A DNA stretch of 64,000 bases from contig NZ_SOCP01000008.1 in assembly GCF_004364325.1 (NCBI RefSeq), forward strand, positions 248,001-312,000, given 5' to 3'. Below are positions 1 through 8,725 of the stretch, piece after piece (position 1 is the first letter of the stretch; every line of letters starts with the position of its first letter). Below the pieces are notes generated by a model, which was not told the DNA's origin, did no database searches, and saw only the letters and a program-made list of their open reading frames with translations. The position numbers and the translations under genes were made by a program. The stretch comes from Actinophytocola oryzae (GTDB taxonomy: Bacteria > Actinomycetota > Actinomycetes > Mycobacteriales > Pseudonocardiaceae).

Positions 1-1
1 C

Positions 2-757
2 GATCTGCGCGCCGTGCTCGACTACAGCACGTCGACACTGCGCGTGGCGTCCCACGACCAGGTGCCGCCGTTGCTGGCCGGTCTCGCGCGCCTGGTCGGC
101 AGTGACTCGGCGACGCTGACCCGACTCGACCTGCGCACACAGGACGAGGTGGCGGTGCCGTGGCCGCCCGCGAGACCGGCCCCCGAGCTGCTGACCGCCT
201 ACGCGGCGATCAGCCACACGCATCCGCTGCGTGCGCCGCTGATGGCGATCGCGCGGCGGCGTCCGGCCAGGATCGTGCCGCCGAGGGTGTCCGACGTGCT
301 CACGGCACGCGGGTGGCGCGCCACCCGCATCCACCGCGAGGCGATGCCCGCCACGACGGACCAGCTGTGCCTCCCGCTGCGGTTCCACGGCGACACGATG
401 TGCGCGATCACCCTGTCCCGCACCGGAGGCACGTTCACCGACCGGCAGCGGGACATGCTCGCCGCGTGCGCGGAACACCTCAGGTCCGCCCTGGTCCGCG
501 CCCGCCCGGACACGCGGCGCGGGGTCCGGTTCGCCCCCTACCCGGCCGAGGCGCCCGTCCGCGTGGCACCGGCCCTGTCCACCCGGGAACGCCAGATCGT
601 CGAGCTGGTCGCGACGGGACGCACGGACGCCCAGATCGCGCGGCTGCTGGACCTGCGCCCCGCCACGGTCTCCAAACACCTGCACCGGGTCTACCTGCGC
701 CACAACCTCCGCAACCGCACGGAGGCGGTCCGGCTTCTCGACCGCGTGCGGCTGTGA
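2..757 (+). CDS. LuxR-family transcriptional regulator (5' end outside window)
   Basis: One-component DNA-binding regulator. The last ~60 residues form a LuxR/FixJ-type helix-turn-helix: the motif starts LSTRERQIVELVATGRTDAQ and continues with ATVSKHLHRVYLRHNLRNRTEA. The preceding ~170 residues look like a small sensory (GAF/PAS-like) domain with no recognisable phosphoacceptor aspartate region. The reading frame is open to the first base of the window, and the first in-window start is a GTG at 14 without an obvious ribosome site, so the true start probably lies upstream. The ligand and targets cannot be told. The HTH assignment is confident; the sensory domain is inferred only from length and hydrophobic pattern. 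Confidence 0.8.
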   Translation, partial: DLRAVLDYSTSTLRVASHDQVPPLLAGLARLVGSDSATLTRLDLRTQDEVAVPWPPARPAPELLTAYAAISHTHPLRAPLMAIARRRPARIVPPRVSDVLTARGWRATRIHREAMPATTDQLCLPLRFHGDTMCAITLSRTGGTFTDRQRDMLAACAEHLRSALVRARPDTRRGVRFAPYPAEAPVRVAPALSTRERQIVELVATGRTDAQIARLLDLRPATVSKHLHRVYLRHNLRNRTEAVRLLDRVRL

Positions 758-790
758 CGTGCTCGGTCAGTTCGCCCCTTCGGGCACGTC
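756..790. terminator. possible hairpin after the LuxR gene
   Basis: Seven-base perfect inverted repeat, GACGTGC at 756-762 and GCACGTC at 784-790, with a 21-base loop that overlaps the stop codon of the LuxR gene. There is no T-run. It is weak evidence for a terminator. Confidence 0.3.
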
Positions 791-829
791 GCGCTGGCTA
801 CCTGGACCGGAACCGGTGAGACTGGGCCG

Positions 830-1027
830 GTGAAGAGTCGTGTACTGATGATCGTCGGCCTGGTGGCCGTGCTGCTCGGCGGTGTCTGGGCGTTGCAGGG
901 AGCCGGGGTGATCGGCGGCAGCGGCATGTCGAACTCGACGACCTGGCTGGTGATCGGCATCGTGTTGGTGGTGGTCGGCCTGGGGCTGGTCGCCGTCGGC
1001 ACGCGAAGCACACGCCGACGCGCCTGA
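830..1027 (+). CDS. small two-helix membrane protein, unknown function
   Basis: 65-residue protein with a GTG start. Two hydrophobic segments are visible, about residues 5-24 (VLMIVGLVAVLLGGVWAL) and 38-57 (TWLVIGIVLVVVGLGLVAV), joined by a short Gly/Ser loop. A basic tail, RSTRRRA, suggests a cytoplasmic C-terminus. Small actinobacterial proteins of this shape are common and mostly uncharacterised. It lies 72 bp after the LuxR gene on the same strand and ends 6 bp before the convergent DUF5937 gene. No function can be assigned. Confidence 0.6.
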   Translation: MKSRVLMIVGLVAVLLGGVWALQGAGVIGGSGMSNSTTWLVIGIVLVVVGLGLVAVGTRSTRRRA

Positions 1028-1033
1028 CCGCTC

Positions 1034-1984
1034 TCAGGTCAGCAGGGCGAGGCCCTGCGGTGTGAGCGAGTGGAGCACCGACTGCCCGGTGCGGCGGCTG
1101 GTGACCAGACCGGCCGACCGCAGCACGGAGGTCTGCCTGCTCGCGGTCGGCGGGGTGACCCCGGTCCGTGTCGCCAGGTCCTTGGTGCTGCACGGGCTCT
1201 CGCGGATCGCCTCGAGCATCCGCGTCCTGGTCGGGCCGACCAGCGCGGACAGCGGCCGGTCCGAGGCCCCGGGGACCTGGCGGCGCACGTCGTGCCGGAT
1301 CGGGTACACCAGCGTCGGCTCGAGCGTGTCGTCACGGAACGTGGTCGGGGTGTCCCAGCAGAAGAACGACGGCACCAGCAGCAGGCCGCGGCCGTCCAGC
1401 CGCAGCTCCCGGTCCACGGAGTAGTCCAGCTCCAGCACCGGGTACTCCCACCGCGCGCTCGGGTGCAGCTCCCGCAGCAGCGGCACCACGCCCCTGGTCG
1501 CGAGCAGCTCGGTCTGCCGCGCGCGTTCCCGGTCCACGGCCAGGCACACCGTCGACCAGGACGGCGCCACACAGGCCGCGAAGTACCGGTCGACGGCCGC
1601 GCCGAGCCTGCGCAGCTCGTCGGTCCGACCGTCGGCGAGCCGCCTCGTCCACGCGGGCAGCGACCGTTCGGCGGCGAGCGTGGCCAGGTCCGTGCGCAAC
1701 CGCGGCGTCGAGGTGCTCATCAGCGTGTCCACCCCCTCGGCGAGGGACGATCCCGGCGGGGTGAGGAAGTCGGCGTAGTAGCCCCTCGGCGGCACCAGGT
1801 CGGTGAGCAGCCGCGTGTCGTCCGGCACCCCGGTCGCCGCGGACCGCCACCAGCTCTCGAAGAACACCCCGCCGTCACGTCTGCGCAGCCGGTACAGGCT
1901 CAGCACGGTCTCCCACATCGGCTGCGACCCGACACACAGCCGGGTCCGCCCCAGGTCCTCCGGGGTGAAGACGATCCTCAGCAC
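1034..1984 (-). CDS. ArsR-type winged-helix regulator with DUF5937 domain
   Basis: 316-residue regulator. The N-terminal ~230 residues match the actinobacterial DUF5937 pattern (LRIVFTPEDLGRTRLCV, then PMWETVLSLYRLRRRD and a conserved FFCWDTPTTF segment). The C-terminal ~75 residues are an ArsR/wHTH domain (RTRMLEAIRESPCSTKDLA then TGVTPPTASRQTSVLRSAGL). The GTG at 1984 was chosen because the paralogue at 24902-25894 begins at the equivalent VLRI residue; a longer open frame upstream is only a shadow of the PIG-L gene. It lies 41 bp downstream of the PIG-L gene on the same strand, so co-transcription is likely. The effector is unknown. ArsR members are usually repressors, and this one shows no obvious metal-binding cysteine pair. 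Confidence 0.82.
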   Translation of the reverse strand: MLRIVFTPEDLGRTRLCVGSQPMWETVLSLYRLRRRDGGVFFESWWRSAATGVPDDTRLLTDLVPPRGYYADFLTPPGSSLAEGVDTLMSTSTPRLRTDLATLAAERSLPAWTRRLADGRTDELRRLGAAVDRYFAACVAPSWSTVCLAVDRERARQTELLATRGVVPLLRELHPSARWEYPVLELDYSVDRELRLDGRGLLLVPSFFCWDTPTTFRDDTLEPTLVYPIRHDVRRQVPGASDRPLSALVGPTRTRMLEAIRESPCSTKDLATRTGVTPPTASRQTSVLRSAGLVTSRRTGQSVLHSLTPQGLALLT

Positions 1985-2025
1985 GGCACCCTCGTTCCGT
2001 CCCGTCGGAAGAAGCAGGCTCGCGG

Positions 2026-2865
2026 TCAGGGATGGGTGGCTCTCAGGTCGACCTCGCTGTAGCGGAGGTGGCGGGTGAGGGGGTCCTCGGCGACGGCGGC
2101 GGCCGTCACCGGGAGCAGGTCGTGGGTCTCGTTGCGCATGCGGTAGAAGGCCTCGGCGAAGTTGACGCCCGCGGCCCGGCCGAACTCGCCGTTGTTGGAC
2201 TCGATCAGCTTGCGTGCGAACAGCCCCGAGTAGCCCTGGCTGTCGAAGCAGTCCATCGCGGCGACCTTCCTGCCGACCACCGGGGTGATGTCGACGAACA
2301 CGTCGTTGCGCACACCGAAGAGGCTCAGGCCGTCCGCTGCGAAGACGGGCAGGGAGGTGAAGAAGACCTGCTTGACGTGGAACTCGGCCCGGCCGTCCAG
2401 GTTCCGCAGGTAGGTGCCGGTCCTGCCGAGGGCGGCGAGCACGGTCGTGGTGGCCACGGTGTGGGTGTTGCTCGCCACGACGGGGTTCAGCGGGTAGTCG
2501 CAGATGATCACGTCGGGCCGTTCGAGCGCGATCTGCTCGGCCACGAGGTCCACGACGTGCTCCTGCAGGGACGCCACCCGGTCGTCGGTGTCGAGGCCGA
2601 TCACCCTGTGGACGCCGATGATGTCGGCGGCGCGGCGCAGCTCGTCCCACTTGTGCGCCGCGATGTCGTCGATGCCCGCGGTCGTGATCGCCTCGTCCGG
2701 GTCGTCCTTGCGCCACTCCTCGGCGTACCGGTTGGCGTGGATCCGCCCGCCGTGCGTGATGATCAGCGCGACGACCTCGTCACCCGCCTCGGCGTGCCGC
2801 GCCAGCGTGCCGCCACAGTTGGTGATCGTGTCGGCAGGATGGGCGTAGATCGTCATGACCTTCAC
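2026..2865 (-). CDS. PIG-L family zinc deacetylase
   Basis: 279-residue protein of the PIG-L/LmbE N-acetylglucosaminyl deacetylase fold. The signature near the start, IYAHPADTITNCGGTLARHA, is close to the family AHPDDxxxxxGG zinc motif, but the second metal-binding position reads HPAD rather than HPDD. This odd change at a key residue may affect activity. Further conserved pieces are ALIITHGGR, and PDVIICDYPLNPVVASNTHT, which carries the C-terminal His. Family members remove N-acetyl groups from GlcNAc conjugates in mycothiol, lipid or antibiotic pathways; the substrate here is unknown. The GTG at 2865 is favoured by a GGAGG 9 bases upstream. It is divergent from the DUF4279 gene and leads the DUF5937 regulator. 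Confidence 0.85.
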   Translation of the reverse strand: MKVMTIYAHPADTITNCGGTLARHAEAGDEVVALIITHGGRIHANRYAEEWRKDDPDEAITTAGIDDIAAHKWDELRRAADIIGVHRVIGLDTDDRVASLQEHVVDLVAEQIALERPDVIICDYPLNPVVASNTHTVATTTVLAALGRTGTYLRNLDGRAEFHVKQVFFTSLPVFAADGLSLFGVRNDVFVDITPVVGRKVAAMDCFDSQGYSGLFARKLIESNNGEFGRAAGVNFAEAFYRMRNETHDLLPVTAAAVAEDPLTRHLRYSEVDLRATHP

Positions 2866-2928
2866 GGGTCGGCACCTCCGCCAGGCGAACGGGATCGACT
2901 CGAGCCACCTCACGCGAAACGCCGTTCC

Positions 2929-3372
2929 ATGTCAACATTCCCCTCGCGGGGACGGCGCCTGCCGGGAGATGATGCCGCGGTGCGAACGGGTGCGGCGTTT
3001 CGGCTGTCGAGCGACCATGACGGTGGTGCCGCGTTCGTGACCAGGACGCTCGGCCTCGAGCCGACGGACGGGTTCGAGGTCGGTGACCGGGTCGGGCGCA
3101 CGGGGTCCGTCCGTCGCAGGTCCCTGTGGTCGCTGTCGTCGGGCCTGCCGCCGGAGAGCGAGCTCGCGGCCCATCTGGACTGGCTCCTCGACCTCCTCGA
3201 ACCCAGGCGCGACCTGTTGTGGCGTCTGGCGGACCAGGGCTACACGGCCGACTGGTTCTGCCTCGCCGCGTCCGGGGCCGCCGAACACGCGGTCGGGCTG
3301 ACCAGGCCGCTCCTGACCAGGCTGCTGACCGTGCCGGGCGACCTGCTCCTCGACGTCATGGGCGACGACTGA
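2929..3372 (+). CDS. DUF4279 family protein
   Basis: 147-residue cytoplasmic protein resembling DUF4279. The sequence AAFRLSSDHDGGAAFVTRTL is followed by a strand-turn GLEPTDGFEVGDRVGR, a WSLSSGL stretch, and a helix HLDWLLDLLEPRRDLLWRLA. The core fold begins around residue 22, so a GTG at 2980, with GGGAG 12 bases upstream, is an alternative start giving 130 residues. The function of the family is not established, though some members sit in toxin-immunity contexts. Here it is divergent from the PIG-L gene and 82 bp upstream of a methyltransferase, with no toxin visible. Confidence 0.65.
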   Translation: MSTFPSRGRRLPGDDAAVRTGAAFRLSSDHDGGAAFVTRTLGLEPTDGFEVGDRVGRTGSVRRRSLWSLSSGLPPESELAAHLDWLLDLLEPRRDLLWRLADQGYTADWFCLAASGAAEHAVGLTRPLLTRLLTVPGDLLLDVMGDD

Positions 3373-3454
3373 CCCCAGCGAGTTGCCGATCCGGCAACGG
3401 AAGTTGCCGGTCATCCAGGGCGGACGGACACTGTGGCCGGAGGTGGGCACTGAC

Positions 3455-4066
3455 ATGTTCGACCGGGACTCCTGGGAACGGCGTTGGGCGCGGGCGCTGC
3501 GTGAGCACGCGGACGTGGTGACGAAACGCCCGCCGAACGGGTACCTGCTCGAGGTGGCCGAGGACCTGCGCCCCGGTCTCGCGCTCGACGCGGGGTGCGG
3601 GCACGGGGCGGAGACGCTCTGGCTCGCCGCGCACGGGTGGCGGGTGACGGCCGTCGACTTCGCCGCCACCGCGCTGGACCACGCCCGGTCGAGCGCCGAG
3701 GCCGTCGGGACGGACGTCGCCGGGCGTGTGGACTGGGTTCAGGGCGATCTCGCGGTCTGGACCCCGCCCCCGGCCCGCTTCGACCTCGTGACCTGCCTGT
3801 ACGTCCACATGGCGGCCGGGGTGACAGAGACCGTGCGGCGCCTCGCGTCCGGGGTCGCACCGGGCGGCACCCTGCTCCTCGCCGGCCACCGCCCGGTCGA
3901 CCCGAGCACCGGCGACGCGACCGCCGCGGCCGGACAGGTGCAGGTCTCCGTCGACGAGGCCCGCGCCGCCCTCGACGGATGGGAGGTCCTCGTCGGCGAG
4001 GACCGGCCGAGGGCCGCGCCAGGCACCGGCGTCGACGCCGTGGTGCGGGCGCGACGGCTCACCTGA
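3455..4066 (+). CDS. class I SAM-dependent methyltransferase
   Basis: 203-residue Rossmann methyltransferase. Motif I is LALDAGCGHGAETLWLA; the acidic loop after strand 2 is VTAVDFAATALDHAR; motif III-like DWVQGDLAVW and the post-motif FDLVTCLYVHM and LLLAGHRP strands are present. This pattern is nearest to TehB/thiopurine-type small-molecule methyltransferases. The ATG at 3455 follows a GGAGG at 3439; a longer frame from 3383 lacks such a site. Its stop overlaps the convergent glucosaminidase gene by 8 bp. The substrate is unknown. Confidence 0.8.
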   Translation: MFDRDSWERRWARALREHADVVTKRPPNGYLLEVAEDLRPGLALDAGCGHGAETLWLAAHGWRVTAVDFAATALDHARSSAEAVGTDVAGRVDWVQGDLAVWTPPPARFDLVTCLYVHMAAGVTETVRRLASGVAPGGTLLLAGHRPVDPSTGDATAAAGQVQVSVDEARAALDGWEVLVGEDRPRAAPGTGVDAVVRARRLT

Positions 4067-6770
4067 GGGTCATCGTGTCCGTGTTGAAGCCCGACAGCGT
4101 GACCACCGGTTTGCCGCCGTGCGGCTGCCCCGGCGGGAGGGTGGCGGTGATGACCTGCGACTGACCGGGCCACAGCACGAGGTCGTTGTCGTCCCACGTG
4201 GCCCACGGGACGCCCTGGATGTCCGCGCGTAGGAAGAACGCGACGGTGTCGGAGGTGTTGGTGACGGTCACCGACGTCGTCCCCGGCCGGACCTTCGCAC
4301 TGACCTGCGTCCTCGGCAGCGTCCGCAGTGCGGTCAGGTCCGCGTACTGCGTCATCGTCGCCTGCGGGTTTCCCTGTGTGGCAGCCCAGTCCACCACGTC
4401 CGGCGTGGTCGACCGCCAGTACACGTTGCGGTCGACGACCTTCCCGTGCCTGCGCAGCTCCAGCTCCACGAAGTACACCGAGCCGGTCGTCGGCAGCACG
4501 GGCGTGAGGACGTCGTTGCGGACCTGTTGCCCGGCAAGGGAAAGGCCGTCGACCTGCTGGTCGTCCAGCACGGTGCCGGACAGGTCACGCACCCTGGCCC
4601 GCACCGAGAGTCCACTTTCGACACGACCGCCGAGGTTGTCCACCGTCACGGTGTCGTCGTCGTAGCTGAGCAGGGCGTGCAGCGGCTTGTTGGCCTTCTG
4701 CGCGCCGTAGAAGGCGCCCGGCTGGTCACCGTCCTGGTTGAACAGTGACCACAGCAGGGTCGGCCAGCCCTTGTTCAGCTGCCAGTACACCAGACCCGTC
4801 GACGGGTTCGTCGGATCGGTGGAGTGGTCGATGAACGCCTCGAACTGGGACCGCACGTTCTCGTAGTTGGCCACCTGCGCGAGCTGCACGTAGGTCGCCA
4901 GGTCGGACCACGTCCCGTAGCGGTTCGCGAGCGCGGTGTCGAACGTGTAGAGCGTGCCGAAGGCGTAGCCGCCGTGACCCGACGAGTAGTTGGCGTGGTA
5001 CTGGTTGTACTCCGGGTCCTGCCACAGCTTCTGCTGCTCCTCCGGCGAGAGGAAGCGGTCGAGGGACGCCATGGTCGGCACGGTGTGGCCCGCGCTCTGC
5101 TCGCTCGCGAACGCCCACGACCCGCCGACGTTCGTCCGCGTCGAGTCGCGTGGGTCGAAGTGCGTCGTGTCGTACCAGTAGGTGGGCGGCACCCAGTCGT
5201 AGGGCCCTTCCTTCTCGCCGGCCGGCCCGAGCGTGGCGGTCTTCTTGTACTCGGCAGATGCGACGATCGGCACCTGGAAGTCGGCCTCCGCGAACCCCGC
5301 CAGCGACTCGACCTCCTGACGCGGCAACGGTTTGTTGTCGCTCCAGCCGTAGGTGACGACGCTGGGGTGGTCGCGTTCGCGTTCGCCGATGCCGCGCGCG
5401 GAGTCGTGCATGATCCGGAAGTCGCGCTCGGTGAGGCCGGCCTCGGAGGCGGGTTCCCACCCGTCACAGCACAGGAAGCCGCCGAGGATCATCAGTCCCG
5501 CGCGGTCGAACTGGTCGTAGAAGTCCTGCGGCATGTCGTGGCCCTCGAGCCGGATGCCGTTGAGACCCATGCTCTTGATGAGCGTGATCTGCCTGGCCAC
5601 CTCGGCCTTCGAGTAGCGGAGGAACAGGTCCGGCATGTACCCGCCACCCCGGAACACGAAGTCGTGGCCGTTCACCGCGTAGATGCGGGCGCCGTCGGGC
5701 GCCTGCGGCGACGCCCCGACCAGGCGACTGGTCACGGTGCGGATGCCGAACGTGCTCGTCGAGGTCGTGGACACCTTGCCGTGCTGGGAAACCAGGGTGC
5801 GCAGTGTGTAGAGCGGCTGGTCGCCCATCGAGTACGGCCACCACAGCTTCGGCCGGGAGATCGTCACCGGGTCGAAGGACACGGTCCGCGTGCTCAGGGC
5901 GGGCACGCTCACGGTCTGGTGCAGGACGACCGGCCGTCCGCCGCCCGGCGGCGTGATCGTCGCACCGACCTCGCCACGCTCGTCGCCGGTCGAGTTGTTG
6001 GTGACGTCGAGCTTGACGGTGAGCTTCGAGGTGCTGAGGTCGGTCGCGTTGTCCTGCACCACGTGTGCGTTCGAGCCGGCCAGCGCGTCGGAAAGCCGGA
6101 GCTGGACGGGGAACTGGATGCCGGTGTTGTTGTCCGGGGGGATCTGGCTCCAGTCGAGGTGGGAGAGCGTGTACATCTTCTTGGGGTTGTTGGGATACAT
6201 CTTGATCGCCAACGAGTTGCGGCCGGGGCGGACCAGCGAGGAGACGTCGAAGGTGTGGCCCGCGTAGGCGCCGCTCACGAGGTCGTGGTCGGCGACGAGC
6301 GTGCCGTTCACCCACACGTCGCCCTCACCGACGACACCCGGCACGACGAGCTTCGCGGGCTGCCGGGCGGCGAGCGTGAAGTCCGTGCGGAACCACCAGG
6401 GCACCGCGAACCGCGGGACGGTCACCGGGCCGCGTTTGGTGACGTAGCCGAAGCACTGGCGCATGTTGTCGCTGTAGTAGACGTCGGGGCACTCGCCGTT
6501 CTGCAGCAGGGCGGTGATCTCCGTGCCGGGGGCGCCTGCGTCGTCCGGCTTCACGGGCAGCCAGCCGTCGGTGTGGAAGGACGGGCTGGACACCTGTTCG
6601 CCGGGGGCCGTGGCGATGGCGGAACTCTGCACCTGCCAGCCCCGAGTGCCGAGCGTCAGGAGACCGCCCGCCCCGTTGGCCGCCGCCGAGGGGGCGGTGA
6701 GCAGGGCTGATGCCGTGAGCAGCGTCGCTCCCAGCGCGAGGACCCTCATACCGGCCGATGGTGAGCCCAT
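4059..6770 (-). CDS. secreted GH2 exo-beta-D-glucosaminidase
   Basis: 903-residue secreted glycoside hydrolase family 2 enzyme, likely releasing GlcN from the non-reducing end of chitosan oligomers. A signal peptide covers roughly residues 1-31 (MRVLALGATLLTASALLTA then SAAA). A GH2 sugar-binding domain, an Ig-like domain (~235-345) and a TIM barrel (~360-640) follow. The usual GH2 acid/base Asn-Glu is replaced by Ser-Asp (GWSDN, Asp478), and the nucleophile region reads FASEQSAGHTVPTMASL with Glu557. Both features are hallmarks of the CsxA-type exo-glucosaminidase subfamily, whose acid/base is an Asp. C-terminal Ig-like domains follow. The ATG at 6770 is preceded by AAGGGAGG with 6-base spacing. 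The length is somewhat shorter than CsxA, without its extra C-terminal binding module. Confidence 0.85.
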   Translation of the reverse strand: MGSPSAGMRVLALGATLLTASALLTAPSAAANGAGGLLTLGTRGWQVQSSAIATAPGEQVSSPSFHTDGWLPVKPDDAGAPGTEITALLQNGECPDVYYSDNMRQCFGYVTKRGPVTVPRFAVPWWFRTDFTLAARQPAKLVVPGVVGEGDVWVNGTLVADHDLVSGAYAGHTFDVSSLVRPGRNSLAIKMYPNNPKKMYTLSHLDWSQIPPDNNTGIQFPVQLRLSDALAGSNAHVVQDNATDLSTSKLTVKLDVTNNSTGDERGEVGATITPPGGGRPVVLHQTVSVPALSTRTVSFDPVTISRPKLWWPYSMGDQPLYTLRTLVSQHGKVSTTSTSTFGIRTVTSRLVGASPQAPDGARIYAVNGHDFVFRGGGYMPDLFLRYSKAEVARQITLIKSMGLNGIRLEGHDMPQDFYDQFDRAGLMILGGFLCCDGWEPASEAGLTERDFRIMHDSARGIGERERDHPSVVTYGWSDNKPLPRQEVESLAGFAEADFQVPIVASAEYKKTATLGPAGEKEGPYDWVPPTYWYDTTHFDPRDSTRTNVGGSWAFASEQSAGHTVPTMASLDRFLSPEEQQKLWQDPEYNQYHANYSSGHGGYAFGTLYTFDTALANRYGTWSDLATYVQLAQVANYENVRSQFEAFIDHSTDPTNPSTGLVYWQLNKGWPTLLWSLFNQDGDQPGAFYGAQKANKPLHALLSYDDDTVTVDNLGGRVESGLSVRARVRDLSGTVLDDQQVDGLSLAGQQVRNDVLTPVLPTTGSVYFVELELRRHGKVVDRNVYWRSTTPDVVDWAATQGNPQATMTQYADLTALRTLPRTQVSAKVRPGTTSVTVTNTSDTVAFFLRADIQGVPWATWDDNDLVLWPGQSQVITATLPPGQPHGGKPVVTLSGFNTDTMTLR

Positions 6771-7097
6771 GGCGCGCCTCCCTTACGTTGGGAAAATTTC
6801 TAACACAGATCTCACGTCGGACGGAAGCCCTCGGTCCCCGGACCGACGTCCGCGGGCCGGGGAGAGCCACGCCGGAATCGAGCACGGCCCTGGGGGTCGG
6901 ACTTCGGTGGGACGGCCCGCTGCGCAGTGTCTACATGCGATACACCACAAGAGGACACACTCGTCGCGGCGTGACCGTTCGCCGAGGGAACCCGTTCTCG
7001 TCGCGTTGGCCGCCGCCAACCGGGCCGGCGCCGGTCGGTCTCACCGGCGATCAACGGGCCGGCCGACCTGCCCGTCGTCCTCGGTTAGCATCGCGCC
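6771..7097. promoter_or_regulatory. divergent intergenic region, glucosaminidase / TetR
   Basis: A 327-base gap between divergent genes holds the promoters of both. On the plus strand a TAGCAT hexamer at 7086-7091, seven bases before the TetR ATG, with no ribosome site, suggests a leaderless TetR transcript. A short AT-rich stretch at 6789-6804 lies upstream of the glucosaminidase ribosome site. I see no convincing palindromic operator and no gene. Confidence 0.4.
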
Positions 7098-7652
7098 ATG
7101 TCGCCGACCCGGGCCGAGCAGGCCGAGAAGACGAGGAAGACCGTGCTCGAGACGGCGCGGCGGCTGTTCATCGAGCACGGGTTCGACGCGACATCACTGC
7201 AACTCATCGCCGACACCATGGGCGTGACGAAGGCCAACGTCTACTACTACTTCCGCACCAAGGTCGAGATCCTGGAGGCGTTGCTGGAGGGCAGCGTCGT
7301 CGCGCTCACCACCATGCTCGACGAGGCCGAAAAGATCAAGGGCAGGCAGGAACGCGTGGAGTTCCTGGTCGACGGGTTCGTCGACCAGGTCGTCGTCGCC
7401 CACCGGACCATCGCGCCGATGAACCGCGCGGACCCCATCATCCGCAGGCACGAGGGCATCAGCAGGCGACTCGACGAGCTGTCCGGCCGCGGGCTGCACC
7501 TCCTGTTCGGCGACACCCCCACGCCCGACCAGCGCGCCGCCCACGCCATGCTCGGCGACCTCGGCCCGGCCACCCGCAGCCTGAGCCACCTGCCCGACGA
7601 CGAACTGCGTGCCGTCCTCCGCCGCCTCTGCCTACGCGTTGTCCGCGTCTGA
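7098..7652 (+). CDS. TetR-family transcriptional regulator
   Basis: 184-residue TetR-type repressor. The N-terminal HTH spans about residues 15-60 (TVLETARRLFIEHGFDATS, LQLIADTMGVTKANVYYYF, RTKVEILEALL). The remaining helical region is the ligand-binding domain with no recognisable specificity. The ATG at 7098 has no Shine-Dalgarno but sits just after a TAGCAT -10-like box, consistent with leaderless translation. It is divergent from the glucosaminidase and convergent, 10 bp apart, with the MDR oxidoreductase; either could be its target, but no operator is evident. Confidence 0.85.
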   Translation: MSPTRAEQAEKTRKTVLETARRLFIEHGFDATSLQLIADTMGVTKANVYYYFRTKVEILEALLEGSVVALTTMLDEAEKIKGRQERVEFLVDGFVDQVVVAHRTIAPMNRADPIIRRHEGISRRLDELSGRGLHLLFGDTPTPDQRAAHAMLGDLGPATRSLSHLPDDELRAVLRRLCLRVVRV

Positions 7653-7662
7653 GTCGAAACCG

Positions 7663-8712
7663 TCAGAGCTTCACGAGGACTTTGCCGCGGTTGGCGTCGC
7701 GGTCGAGGTAAAGCGACTGGTACGCGCGGGGAATTTCGTCGAAGCCGTGGCGAATGGTCTCGTGGTGCGCGATCTCGCCGTTGCGGACGAGATCGCCCAC
7801 CTCACCGTGAAGCGTCCGCCAGTTCTCGTCGGTGAACCATTCGATGGAGAAGATCCCGCGAATGGTGGTGCGGGGAAACATGATGTAGGGGAGCAGCCGT
7901 GGGCCGACGTACTCCTTGCCGACCTGGGTGGCCCACTGCCAGCAGACGGCCACCTGGCTGTCGATGTTGAGCATGCTGAACACGGCATCGGTGACAGCAC
8001 CGCCCAGGGTGTCGAAGTACTTGTCCACACCGTCGGGTGCCGCCGCCCGCAGCGCCTCGAGTACGCCGTCGTCACCGTGCCGGTAGTCGATGACGGAGTC
8101 GAAACCGAGACCGGTCAGATGGGCCTTCTTCTCCGGTGAGCCGGTGGTGCCGACGACCCTGGCGCCCGCCCGTCTGGCGAGCTGTCCGACGAGCGAGCCG
8201 ACCGCACCGGACGCACCACTGACCACGACGGTGTCGCCGGGCCTGACGGTCATGAACTTGGCGAGCGTGCCCCACGCGGTCATCCCCGGCCCGCCCATGA
8301 CACCCAGCGCGGTGGACAGCGGCAGGGCGTCGTCGTAGTGCCGGGGATCCAGCCTGCGGTAGGCGGGGAAGATCATCGGGAACGTCCCGGTCTGCCAGAG
8401 CGCGGGCTCGCCGGTGCTGACGAGATGGGTCCGCCAGCCGCCGAAGCCCTGGACCAGGTCACCGGGCCGGTGCGGGGCACGCGGCCCGGCCTCGAGCACC
8501 TCCATGATCGAGTCGGCACCCATGTGGTCGCCGATCGGCGTGTCCATGCAGATGCCCTGCAGATAGGGATCGACGGAGATGTAGAGGGTTTTCAGCAGCA
8601 TCTCGTCGTCGGCCAGATGGACGTCGAGATCTTCGGTGACCTTTTCGTAGATCCTGCCGATGTCGGGAATGCCCGGGACATGCTCGCGAACCACCCATTT
8701 CTCGGCCTTCAT
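7663..8712 (-). CDS. MDR-superfamily NADP-dependent oxidoreductase (PTGR/YncB type)
   Basis: 349-residue zinc-independent medium-chain reductase resembling leukotriene B4 12-hydroxydehydrogenase/prostaglandin reductase and bacterial CurA/YncB. It carries the subfamily pattern YISVDPYLQG near residue 40 and a GroES-like N-terminal domain. The Rossmann cofactor motif is VVVSGASGAVGSLVGQLAR (about residues 150-168), followed by VVGTTGSPEKK. Catalytic zinc ligands are absent, as expected. Such enzymes reduce activated C=C bonds of enones using NADPH. The ATG at 8712, with AGGA upstream, gives the usual family length; a start at 8748 would add 12 residues with no ribosome site. Confidence 0.87.
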   Translation of the reverse strand: MKAEKWVVREHVPGIPDIGRIYEKVTEDLDVHLADDEMLLKTLYISVDPYLQGICMDTPIGDHMGADSIMEVLEAGPRAPHRPGDLVQGFGGWRTHLVSTGEPALWQTGTFPMIFPAYRRLDPRHYDDALPLSTALGVMGGPGMTAWGTLAKFMTVRPGDTVVVSGASGAVGSLVGQLARRAGARVVGTTGSPEKKAHLTGLGFDSVIDYRHGDDGVLEALRAAAPDGVDKYFDTLGGAVTDAVFSMLNIDSQVAVCWQWATQVGKEYVGPRLLPYIMFPRTTIRGIFSIEWFTDENWRTLHGEVGDLVRNGEIAHHETIRHGFDEIPRAYQSLYLDRDANRGKVLVKL

Positions 8713-8725
8713 GTGAGCATTCCTA

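Noticed and set aside
4824..6710. 628-residue plus-strand open frame
   Set aside because: Antisense to the exo-glucosaminidase; Val/Gly/Arg/His-rich and lacking any motif.
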